From the NCBI GenBank assembly GCA_019454045.1, contig SKCR01029062.1, positions 62,001 through 126,000 of the forward strand: a DNA stretch of 64,000 nucleotides, in the 5' to 3' direction. The DNA comes from Zanthoxylum bungeanum. Its lineage: Eukaryota; Streptophyta; Magnoliopsida; Sapindales; Rutaceae. Positions 13,530 to 22,526 of the stretch are shown one piece after another. Each line of letters begins with the position of its first letter. Positions within the stretch are counted from its first letter, which is position 1. The position numbers and the translations under genes are program-made. A model generated the notes under the pieces. The model was not told the origin of the DNA and did no database searches. It saw only the letters and a program-made list of their open reading frames with translations.

Positions 13530-15104
13530 GCACGTATCTTCAAGTAGTATAAAAATATCGATCCCACGAGGACTTAATTCCTACTGTTGTTATTAATTAT
13601 TGAATCTATTTATTTACAAATATCTAATTGAGGGTGAAGAAAATGATTGCTTGATTGATTTGGTTGTTTATAGTTTTGTAAAATAAATAAATAGACAAAA
13701 GAAAATACTAAGGAAAATAACAAAAGACACAAAGATCTAGGGTTGTGAATCATTCTAATATCTTTTAAAAGATGAAGTGATTATTTTATGTTTGTGTAAT
13801 AAATCAGTTTACTAACCTGGAACACTAAATTATGCAAAAGCCTCTGTCGATGGTCAGACGCAAATACCAAGTTTAACTCAATTGAACCATATGTCTATGT
13901 CAACCAAATTATATGGATTCATTAAGTTTGAGTTCCAATTATGGCTACCCCCGTCCGACAGGTATATGTCTATCCTGTAAGGAAATCTATTAAGGGTTAT
14001 CTATCCTCAAGGAAGATCGTGGACTATTAAGTCTAAGGCTGAAACCTAAAATCCATATGTCTAGTTCATTTTAGATTTACCACATCAATCTTATTGGTGA
14101 TCAGAAAACAAGAAGCATTAAGCTTAAGACTTAATAAGTAAACCTTTAGATTACCCAACTATAAAATAACCCCTTATAAACCGGTGATATTAGAATTCAT
14201 CACAACCCCTAGATAACTAACACATAGCTAGGGCTAGTAAAAACTTAAAAGACATAAAGTAAAAATACTGAAAAGTAAAAGACATAAAGTAAAAACTGAA
14301 AAGTAAAATAAAAAAAAAATGCTGAGGTAAAAGGATCAACTTTTACTATTTACTATTTAGATATCTCCCTTAATATAATATATTAACTTGTGATTAATTT
14401 TCCAACCAGCCATATAGGCGGTAACCTGATTAAGTCAAATTAAGTCCAACCAGCCATAAAGGCGGAACCAAAATTAAATTACCAACCGACCAATCTGGCG
14501 GTATCCTTGATTAGTCAGGTTTAAACCAGATTAAAATGAATTACCAACCGACCAATCTGGCGGTATCTTTTTTAAGTCAATATTTTAAATAGTGAATATA
14601 TTATTTTAAAGGGAGATTAATCTAAATAGTAACAGTAAAAGAATTACCTTTCACCCTAGCTGGGGAAGTTACCTCCTCATGGTGAATAGTAAAAACTGTA
14701 AAAAGTAAAAATAAAAAGTAAATTACTATTATTACAGAACATAATTAAAATTATTTACAAAACTAAAAATTAAAAAACTAAAAACTAAAAACTAAAAGAA
14801 ACTAGAGAGAGAAACTCTCTCTTTACATCAAAGAAATGAGAGAGAGTGGTACATCTAAAATTGAAATTTGAAGCTCTATTTATAGGCGCGGATAGGCATC
14901 GGGCGTCGCGACGCGGGAAATTACCAAAATGCCCTTTTTCGTCCAATTTTCATTGTTTTTTCCCAAATCACCTCCAGAATGTCCTGAAACTATATTTATC
15001 TAAAAAATAACACAAAACACATCAAAATATTCACAAAACTCAAGAAACTATACAAAATATTAGGTTAAATTAGTGGGAAATAGTGATATATTTACCACTC
15101 ATCA
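13530..15104 (-). repeat. LOG1 3' LTR, main part
   Basis: Matches 19071-20608. On the minus strand it starts TGATGAGTGGTAAAT at 15104. It carries a TATA box (14877-14884), a GC palindrome (14903-14915) and degenerate tandem units around 14400-14580 built on CCAACCGACCAATCTGGCGG. The homologous array in the 5' LTR has lost about 50 bp near 20100. Confidence 0.92.
14877..14884 (-). promoter_or_regulatory. TATA box in LOG1 3' LTR
   Basis: Minus strand TATAAATA flanked by a GC-rich stretch upstream. Same position and sequence as the box in the 5' LTR; in this copy it would drive transcription out of the element toward lower coordinates, where element C now lies. Confidence 0.6.
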
Positions 15105-15135
15105 CACCCCTAAACCTAACATTTTACTAGTCCTC
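15105..15135 (-). other. Polypurine tract region of LOG1 element
   Basis: Minus strand reads CTCGAGGACTAGTAAAATG then TTAGGTTTAGGGGTG directly before the LTR. The layout (CGAGGACTAG, then TTTAGGGGTG, then TGATGAG) is common at the 3' end of Tat-type plant elements. Confidence 0.7.
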
Positions 15136-15668
15136 GAGCAAAACATAGAGTAAAATAACATAAATAAATTAACTAAGCCATTTTCGTAGGGATCACGGTT
15201 GCATTTAGCGTATGCAACAAGCCTTTAAACCCCTAGGTGTCCCTAGTGGACGAGTTGTAGTCTCGTGAGGGTTTACAGCAATGATACCCACAAACATTTT
15301 ACAAAAGTAAAAAGGTAATAAAACTAATGCACACAAAAGCAAAAAGACAAGCGAAAAAAGAATAAAGAAGTTAGTGACTAATCAGGTGAAACTTCTACTC
15401 CAAGTTACTAGTTGTTTTGTTTCTTTCTAAATTACAGAATATGTAAATTCTCCGATTATTTTTTACCATTCTTCATATACACAACCAACAAGATATTAAT
15501 CAACTCATTTTTGCCCATAACAGTCATAAGTGTAGTTGATAAGAGAGTAATATTTTTGTCCTAAAGTTCTATCAGATTTCACACCTTTTGTAGCAATGGA
15601 ATAATTTTTCTCATTTTTCTGATTTTTTTTCTTTGATTTTTCTCTATTTTTTTTATTTATATACAATA

Positions 15669-15904
15669 TCTTCCATCTATATAACGAGTGTTGGGTCGGT
15701 GGCTCCCAAACTAGTTGGCTTTAGGGCACCAGGTGTTAAGACAACCCTACGGACTTAATTTCTCAGACTTCAGATATATATATATATATTTGCAGCATCT
15801 TTGATCCATGTAGCGAGCTTTGGGCCAGTGACTCCCAAACCAGTTGGTTTTAGGGCACTAGGTGTTAAAACACCCTAACAGACTTAATAACTCGGATCTC
15901 AGAT
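15669..15904 (-). repeat. Tandem repeat in the 3' untranslated part of LOG1 element
   Basis: Two diverged units (about 15669-15773 and 15803-15904), each with a block close to CTCCCAAACTAGTTGG, the segment TTTAGGGCACCAGGTGTTAA and a block ending GACTTAAT. The LOG2 element has the same units at about 29838-30070. Tandem repeats here are known in Ogre/Tat-type elements. Confidence 0.75.
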
Positions 15905-16343
15905 TTTTTTTTTACTCCATCACTTTTTGAGATGCTTCCTCCGATTAAACTAGAGCATTGAATATTACAAACTTTTCAATTTTAGCTCATGTCCGTATGT
16001 TACTATATATGTTGATAATATCTACCAACTGAGCATATGAAGATTCATTTTAGTCAGTGTTATGGAGAATTCACAAATTAAATAATTTAAAAGGAAATAA
16101 ATAAAAAATAACTTGTTTCGAAATAGGTTTGAGATACGTCTCAGGAGTGGAAACTCCTTACTCTGCTATCTCTTACCAATTCCACCTTTTTAGTCAAAAT
16201 AAAAAAACAAAATATTTTTGTAATTTTTGAAAAATTTTCAAATTTTTTTGTATTTTTCGAAAAATTTTGGACTAAAAATAAAAACAACACACTAACTAAA
16301 AATAAGGTACTGATCAACTAATTCCCTCCCCCAAACCTAAATG

Positions 16344-16363
16344 AGACATTGTCCCCAATGTCT
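16344..16363 (-). other. Perfect hairpin 60 bp downstream of LOG1 stop
   Basis: AGACATTG and CAATGTCT form a perfect 8-bp stem around a 4-base loop, followed on the element strand by the purine run GTTTGGGGGAGGG (about 16322-16335). The LOG2 element has the same stem at 29106-29125. The ACATTGGGGACAATGT motif is widespread in Tat/Athila-type plant elements. Confidence 0.8.
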
Positions 16364-16422
16364 TAAACAGTAGAAGAAGAGTTTAGAAGATAATATATGG
16401 TTAGCTGAAATTCTACAGGAAA

Positions 16423-17076
16423 TTAAAGGTTAAGATCCAGATTAATCCTACGCCTCTTACCACGATCGTCCTCAGACCAATTTATCTTTGAAAGGATAGG
16501 GTCAATTCGTGGTTCATAGGCTATGAGTTGGTCTATTAGATCCGGAGTAGTTCTGGCAGTAAATAGGAGTTCTTTCAAAGGTTTTGACACGAACCCATTT
16601 CTCCGGGCATCATCAAGTAACACACAAAGAAAATCATAAAATCCATCAACATTAAACAGCCCAATTGGTTTCTGGTGTATGTTAAGGTTCTCCCAAGATA
16701 GCACTATAAAAATTTCCTCCAATGTACCTAAGCCACCTGGCAAATCAATAAAAGCATCAGCACGGTTAATCATTTCTACCAGTCGTTCAGACATACCTGG
16801 CACGATCAGTTCCTCTCCGTTTGATGGTTCAATAAGATTTTCCTCTGCCAAGGGTTTTGGAATGATTCCCAAAACGTGACTGCCTCCCTCCTGTACAGCC
16901 TTTGAAACGATCCCCATAAGTCCAAGATTTCCTCCGCCATATATTAAGTGCATATTCCTTGCAGCTAAGACTCGACCCAATTCATGTGCTGCTTCTACGT
17001 ATTGTGGTTTAACACCAACACTACTACCGCAAAACACACAGATATTTTCAACTCGTCTTCTTGAAGTGGCTTCCAT
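16423..17076 (-). CDS. Cytokinin riboside 5'-monophosphate phosphoribohydrolase, LOG-type, carried by a retrotransposon (LOG1)
   Basis: A LOG-family enzyme would release active cytokinin bases from their riboside monophosphates in the cytosol or nucleus. The 217-codon frame has no stop or frameshift and spans the whole family: NICVFCGSS near the N-terminus, YGGGNLGLMG, GIIPKPLA, the nucleotide-binding PGGLGTLEE, and NIHQKPIGLFNVDGFYDF. Length matches plant LOGs (about 210-225). I chose the ATG at 17076 because the LOG2 copy starts at the same residue; an in-frame ATG at 17115 would add 13 residues. Host LOG genes have several introns and this copy has none, so it was captured through RNA. The Arg-Lys pair before the PGG motif in typical plant LOGs is Arg-Leu here, so activity is not assured. 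The C-terminus carries GKRRR and ends INLDLNL, resembling a basic patch plus an LxLxL (EAR-like) motif. The LTR promoter lies upstream at about 20385. Confidence 0.9.
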   Translation of the reverse strand: MEATSRRRVENICVFCGSSVGVKPQYVEAAHELGRVLAARNMHLIYGGGNLGLMGIVSKAVQEGGSHVLGIIPKPLAEENLIEPSNGEELIVPGMSERLVEMINRADAFIDLPGGLGTLEEIFIVLSWENLNIHQKPIGLFNVDGFYDFLCVLLDDARRNGFVSKPLKELLFTARTTPDLIDQLIAYEPRIDPILSKINWSEDDRGKRRRINLDLNL

Positions 17077-17546
17077 TTTTTTATGTATTTCTTTCTCAAC
17101 TCTGGATGCCTTCAAAAGTGCAATGACGGGCTGAATTTATAGTACCTGAAAAAGGGTGAGTAATAATAGCACTAGTATCTTCCAGAGGACGTTTGTTTGC
17201 TAAACAACAAAATGAATCGTGAAAGGTCAAAAAGTCTGGATCCTGTCTACGAAAATAAAGATTATTACAACAGAAAAGAGAATCAAAGCAATAATTAAGG
17301 CAACGGAATTGTGTACGCAATACGCCACTTGTTTGGTATATAAATCCATTAGGATGCGTCTCAAGAATTAATTCTTTACTCAGCCATCGCTAATGAATTG
17401 TCTCTCTACTTTGTGATTGCCAAACATCATTCCTTCTGTCTTTAAAATGCTCCGTTTGTGCTTTTCCCTACAAAAATAACACACAAAATTAAAAACTCTA
17501 CAACATGTATACATAAAATATGAAAATAAAAATTACAACAAATTGC

Positions 17547-17562
17547 ATGGGTTGCCTCCCTG
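17547..17562 (-). other. Tat-type end-of-ORF motif (GGGAGGCAACCC)
   Basis: Minus strand GCAGGGAGGCAACCCATG follows the gag-like frame. In many Tat/Ogre-type elements this motif marks the end of the coding region, so the LOG gene occupies what is normally untranslated 3' sequence. Confidence 0.6.
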
Positions 17563-17611
17563 CTAGTGCTAAATTTTTCGTCTTCATCCAGACGTGACTG
17601 AAATCTATCTG

Positions 17612-18901
17612 TCAAGGAGGTTTCAGCGTCATTTTGGATGTCCGATTAAAGACAATCCCGTGAGCATTGCTTTTGAATGGTCTCTTCCAAAGGTAAATGG
17701 GCAAAGAGAGTTTTGTCTCATTCAGTGCTCGTGCCGCCTTTTTGCTCCTTATTGTTCCAGTGGTTCCTGCAAAGAAATAAAGAAAATCAGAAGGTCTCGT
17801 ATGGTGCTTGACTTGGAATGGGAGTTCCATTCTGTCAAGCTTCTGGGCGATATCTTTGATTTGTACTCCCCAAAACAGCGATGTTTCTCCTGAATGCTCT
17901 GGATCTTTATTAATGTCAGACATTTGCTCCTCCATTTGATCTGCTTCTTGCTCCATATTTTCTTCACAGATGAATTTTAAAATTTTTGTATTCAGCTCTT
18001 CATCTGTCATCTGTGAAATACATGCTTCAAAATTGTCAACCTGAGGATGCAAAAATGTTTCTGACATTAGGTTTTCATCCTCTGATACGACTGGAATGGA
18101 TGGTTCAGATAGATATCTTCAAACATCATGGTAAAACATGCTCCAAGATCTTCATTTTGAGGATTGAAAGTTTGATCCTCCGTTGTTGGTGCAGTTGGTA
18201 CAAATAGATCAGCTTCATCCTCGTCAGAATCTGAATAATAAAAGTCAAATTGATGCCGGTTCGGGCTCCTGAACTGATACCTCTGGTTGTTGATACTGCT
18301 CAGCCTTCTCCTCTGTTGAAGTGTCATTGTGAAATGATTGGTACTCGAAGGCTTCATCAGTGTCATCTGAAACTGGTTCTTGAGGTATGTAGTTCTGGTT
18401 TTCTGTGAATTGTCTCATTTGATCTGTCATCCTCTGAATGAATTCCGATTGTCTCTGAATACTTTCAAATTGATTCTGGCTTGTTTGAAGCATTGTATCC
18501 AACTTTTCTTTTCGTTTCTTGAACATATCTTTGAGCATGTTTAGCAACTGATCTTCCTCTGATGGTTCTGGTTGTTGATGAAGATCATAGGTAGATGGTG
18601 GATAAGATGGAAAATGTGGTTCTGTGAAATGTGATGGCTCGTCATACCATGAATGATCTTGATAGCTCTGCCACCCTGGATGGTAGTTGTATTCGCAATA
18701 ATCTCTAGGGTGGTTGCCATTACATATGTCACATCTCCCCATTGCGTATTGTTGAGCAAATGTGGTATTGCTTGGTTCTGGCATCCAGTGATAATTGTTG
18801 GGCTGGACAACAGGCCTCAGAAAACCGGACTGTTGCTCCCAGATTTGGGGTGTATCTTCTAGTAAAGCTCGTGATCTTTCAATCTCCCAATAATGTTCCA
18901 T
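17612..18901 (-). pseudogene. gag-like ORF of LOG1 element, frameshifted
   Basis: Starts with ATG at 18901, about 110 bp inside the primer site. The first frame (18901-18245, 218 codons) contains CDICNGNHPRDYC near residues 56-68, a CxxCxxxHxxxxC zinc-knuckle-like motif resembling those of Tat/Athila gag proteins. It is followed by a Pro/Tyr-rich stretch and a Lys/Gln-rich probable coiled coil (about residues 125-170). Translation continues in other frames at 18366-18067 (acidic stretch DSDEDEAD) and 18067-17612. At least two frameshifts, or unrecognised splicing, separate them. No protease or polymerase follows, so it must rely on proteins from a partner element. Whether the first frame alone is translated is unknown. 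Confidence 0.62.
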
Positions 18902-19013
18902 TTTTCAATCACCTGAAAACAAAAGAAAGAAATAAAAATTACAGATAAAAATAAATAAAATTAGATACAAGTAAATTAGATAGCTTCAAAATTAATAACT
19001 CAAGAAAAATAAA

Positions 19014-19031
19014 TCCCCAGCAACGGCGCCA
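19014..19031 (-). other. Primer-binding site, tRNA-Asp
   Basis: Minus strand TGGCGCCGTTGCTGGGGA is complementary to the 3' end of plant tRNA-Asp with one mismatch. It lies 6 bp inside the 5' LTR. tRNA-Asp priming is typical of Tat/Athila-type gypsy elements. Confidence 0.88.
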
Positions 19032-19037
19032 AAAACT

Positions 19038-20608
19038 TGACCGGCGTAAACACACACGTATAACGCAAGCACACGTATCGTTCAAGTAGTATAAAAATAT
19101 TGATCCCACGAGGACTTAATTCCTACTGTTGTTATTAATTATTGAATCTATTTATTTACAAATATCTAATTGAGGGTGAAGAAAATGATTGCTTGATTGA
19201 TTTGGTTGTTTATAGTTTTGTAAAATAAATAAATAGACAAAAGAAAATACTAAGGAAAATAACAAAAGACATAAAGATCTAGGGTTGTGAATCATTCTAA
19301 TATCTTTTAATAAGATGAAGTGATTATTTTATGTTTGTGTAATAAATCAGTTTACTAACCTGGAACATTAAATTATGCAAAAGCCTATGTCGATGGTCAG
19401 ATGCAAATACCCAGTTTAACCCAATTGAACCATATGTCTATGTCAACCAAATTATCTGGATTCATTAAGTTTGAGTTCCAATTATGGCTACCCCCGCCCG
19501 ACAGGTATATGTCTATCCTGTAAGGAAATCTATTAAAGGGTTATTTATCCTCAAGGAAGATCGTGGGCTATTAAGTCTAAGGCTGAAACCTAAAATCCCT
19601 ATGTCTAGTTCATTTTAAATTTACCACATCAATCTTATTGGTGATCAGACAACAAGAAGCATTAAGCTTAAGACTTAATAAGTAAACCTTTAGATTACCC
19701 AAACTATAAAATAACCCCTTATAAACCGGTGATATTAGAATTCATCACAACCCCTAGATAACTAACACATAGCTAGGGCTAGTAAAAACTTAAAAGACAT
19801 AAAGTAAAAATACTGAAAAGTAAAAGACATAAAGTAAAAACTGAAAAGTAAAATAAAATAAAATAAAATGTTAAGGTAAAAGGATCAACTTTTACTATTT
19901 ACTATTTAGATATCTCCCTTAATATAATATATTAACTTGTGATTAATTTTCCAACCAGCCTTATAGGCGGTAACCTGATTAAGTAAAATTAAGTCCAACC
20001 AGCCATAAAGGCGGAACAAAAATTAAATTACCAACCGACCAATCTGGCGGTATCCTTGATTAGTCAGGTTTAAACCAGATTAAAATGAATTACCAACCGA
20101 TAATGAATATATTATTTTAAAGGGAGATTAATCTAAATAGTAACAGTAAAAGAATTACCTTTCACCCTAGCTGGGGAAGTTACCTCCTAATGATGAATAG
20201 TAAAAACTGTAAAAAGTAAAAAGTAAAAAGTAAATTACTATTATTACAGAACGTAATTAAAAATATTTACAAAACTAAAAATTAAAAAACTAAAAACAAA
20301 AAGAAACTAGAGAGAGAAACTCTCTCTTTACATCAAAGAGATGAGAGAGAGTGGTACATCTAAAACTGAAATTTGAAGCTCTATTTATAGGCGCGGATAG
20401 GCATCAGGCGTCGCGACGCGGGAAATTACCAAAATGTCATTTTCGTCCAATTTTCACTGTTTTGGCCCAAATCACCTCCAGAATGTCTTGAAACTTTATT
20501 TATCTACAAAATAACACAAAACACATCAAAATATTCACAAAACTCAAGAAACTATACAAAATATTAGGTTAAATGAGTGAGAAATAGTGATATATTTACC
20601 ACTCATCA
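19038..20608 (-). repeat. 5' LTR of LOG1 element (1571 bp)
   Basis: On the minus strand it runs from TGATGAGTGG (20608) to CGCCGGTCA (19038). It matches the split 3' LTR closely, with one ~50-bp deletion near 20100. Confidence 0.92.
20382..20389 (-). promoter_or_regulatory. TATA box of the LOG1 5' LTR
   Basis: Minus strand TATAAATA, followed at about 35-70 bp by CT-rich sequence (about 20309-20350, on the minus strand CTCTCTCATCTCTTTG and TTTCTCTCTCTAG). That resembles a plant pyrimidine patch at a transcription start. A transcript from here would run through the gag-like frame and the LOG gene. Confidence 0.65.
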
Positions 20609-20613
20609 ATCTC

Positions 20614-22526
20614 TAAGATCGATTGGATCCAATCCAATTCCTAGATCCAGTAGGGGGACATCCAAGTCCGAAACATATATCTTATATATGTCAATACATC
20701 CAATGTATTACCTAACCTTTTTCCTCTGAATCAACTAAGCATTGGCTTTGGCACAACAAACTTAGTGATCCCAGTTAAGCGCGACCCATTGACCATGGAA
20801 AGCTTCGTAATCAATGTCGATGGATAAGAAGTGGTCTTGACTTTGGCCAACAAACCACAACTTGGACAAGACACCAATATGGAACAAAGCCTTCGTGATT
20901 CAAACACATCCTCGACGGACAAAGGTCTTGACTTTGGCCAAAAAACCAATGCCAGTCTTAGATCTTGAGTAAGAATCACTCAATGGAAGGAAAAACGCTT
21001 AATATTTTGCGAGGGTTTTTCGAGTGCAAATTGGCAACCAATTTATTATCTTTGTTAAGGTCTCATCATCATACACCCTTAAACATGCATTCTAAACACA
21101 TAATAAAGCGCGTATAATAAAATAATAATGATATGCGGATGGATACTTTACACATTGATCCTAGATCAAATCTCTCACTTTCTCTCTCCCGCTAGCACAA
21201 GTATTTACTTCTACCCATTACACTACACTTCTAAAGAAACCTCATTTACATTGAGGGGAATAGGTGAGAAGAGAATACAAAGAATATGGAGGTATAAGGC
21301 TGGACACGCAGGTCCAATTAATAAATCAAATTTATTACAACAATTTCTAAAATTGTCTCACCCTTCTAATATCCATCCGATATACATTATTCATGCATCG
21401 CAACCATGTATTCACACAAGCATGTTATCAATCAATCTAATCAAATTAATTAATCTGATAATTAGTGATCATCCAATGTTCAAACAACGATTTGATTTTG
21501 CGCGAGTCAAACTCGTTTTTGAGAATAAGTACTCAAAGTACGAATTCTCGAATTAAATTAAACTACATAATTAAATCCAATTCAATATGCATTTAATTCT
21601 AATTCGCTTATTTAATTCCAAATTAAACATTACACTTTAATAACGAACCTTTTACGACTTAAATTCCAAATTTAATCGTTACGGGTCTCAAAGCCCGATT
21701 AACGTCCAACGTCAATTTAATTAAAGTCCAATGGGCTTTTAATTAATTTCTTAAGGCATGGACTTTTGGTCAACTCGGGTCAAACCGAATAACCAAAATC
21801 CAATCCGGGAATTACCTCATAAGCCCAGAAATCAATTTAGGCCTATTAGGCCCAATTAAACTTTAAAGGTCCATTAAGTCGCATTTGGGCTTTATGGATG
21901 CGATTTTGGGCCCAATTGGATCCAACCAATTTTGCCTAAACCCAACTTGGTACAACCAAGCCCAATAAGCCCAATAACAACATAACAAGCCCAAATCCAA
22001 TTTAAGGCCCAAATAATTAAATTCTAAAAATCCAATTTCCCAATTTAATTACACTAAAGTGTATAACACAATTAATCACCCAAATTAATATTTCAAAAAC
22101 ATTAATTTATACAATTAATCATGCTCAATTATAACAAAATATGTCCAACATATTTCATCAAAAATCAAACCCATTTTCATGCTCAACATGTCTCGGCAAT
22201 TAGGGGAATTTTAAATCAATTTCGATTTCAATCCAATTGAATCCACAATCAATATTAAATCAACATTCCCAAATGATTCCAATTCATCCAATGAACAAAA
22301 AATCAAAAATTCCAAGACAATTAGGGCTCAAGGCATTCGGCCAACACATAAAATTTGGGGAAATTTGTTCCAAACAACATTTCATCAAATTGATCCAATC
22401 AATCATCAATTAAAACACATTTAAGCATACTAATTTATCCAATTTCATTATACATGTTCAAAATCAATTTTACCCAAATTTTAGGCCCTAAATCAATTTC
22501 ATGCTCAACCTTGCTCAAGATACCAT
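20614..22526 (-). other. 5' internal part of Copia A, no intact gene
   Basis: Homologous to 24563-26416 of Copia B. It holds a degenerate primer site (minus strand TGGTATCTTGAGC, 22513-22525) and dispersed copies of GACTTTGGCCAACAAA (about 20838, 20929; another at about 4009 across the LOG1 insertion). Gag is expected here but I recognise no gag motif; frames are short. Confidence 0.6.

Larger units (their letters stand above)
4052..20608 (-). mobile_element. LOG1 element: Tat/Athila-type LTR retrotransposon carrying a LOG gene
   Basis: Complete nested element on the minus strand, flanked by TSD ATCTC. The 5' LTR is 19038-20608. The primer site complementary to tRNA-Asp is at 19014-19031. 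A gag-like frame with frameshifts occupies 18901 to about 17612, followed by the GGGAGGCAACCC motif typical of the end of Tat-type ORFs. A LOG gene lies at 17076-16423. Then come a hairpin (16344-16363), a purine tract, tandem repeats, the main polypurine tract next to 15104, and the 3' LTR (15104-13530 plus 4084-4052). No protease, reverse transcriptase or integrase is visible, so it is non-autonomous. Element C has split its 3' LTR. Without C the element is about 7.1 kb. Confidence 0.9.

Noticed and set aside
17096..17320. 74-codon minus frame just upstream of LOG1
   Set aside because: It overlaps the LOG start in another frame, has no counterpart upstream of LOG2 within the window and no recognisable domain.
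19014..19031. Possible tRNA-Asp gene fragment
   Set aside because: Only the 18 bases complementary to the tRNA 3' end are present, at the correct distance from the LTR, so it is a primer-binding site.
20731..20979. 82-codon minus frame, and the + frame at 24497-24784, as a conserved protein in Copia A and B
   Set aside because: The region is similar in both elements at the DNA level, but frames are broken in one or the other copy and no gag motif is visible.
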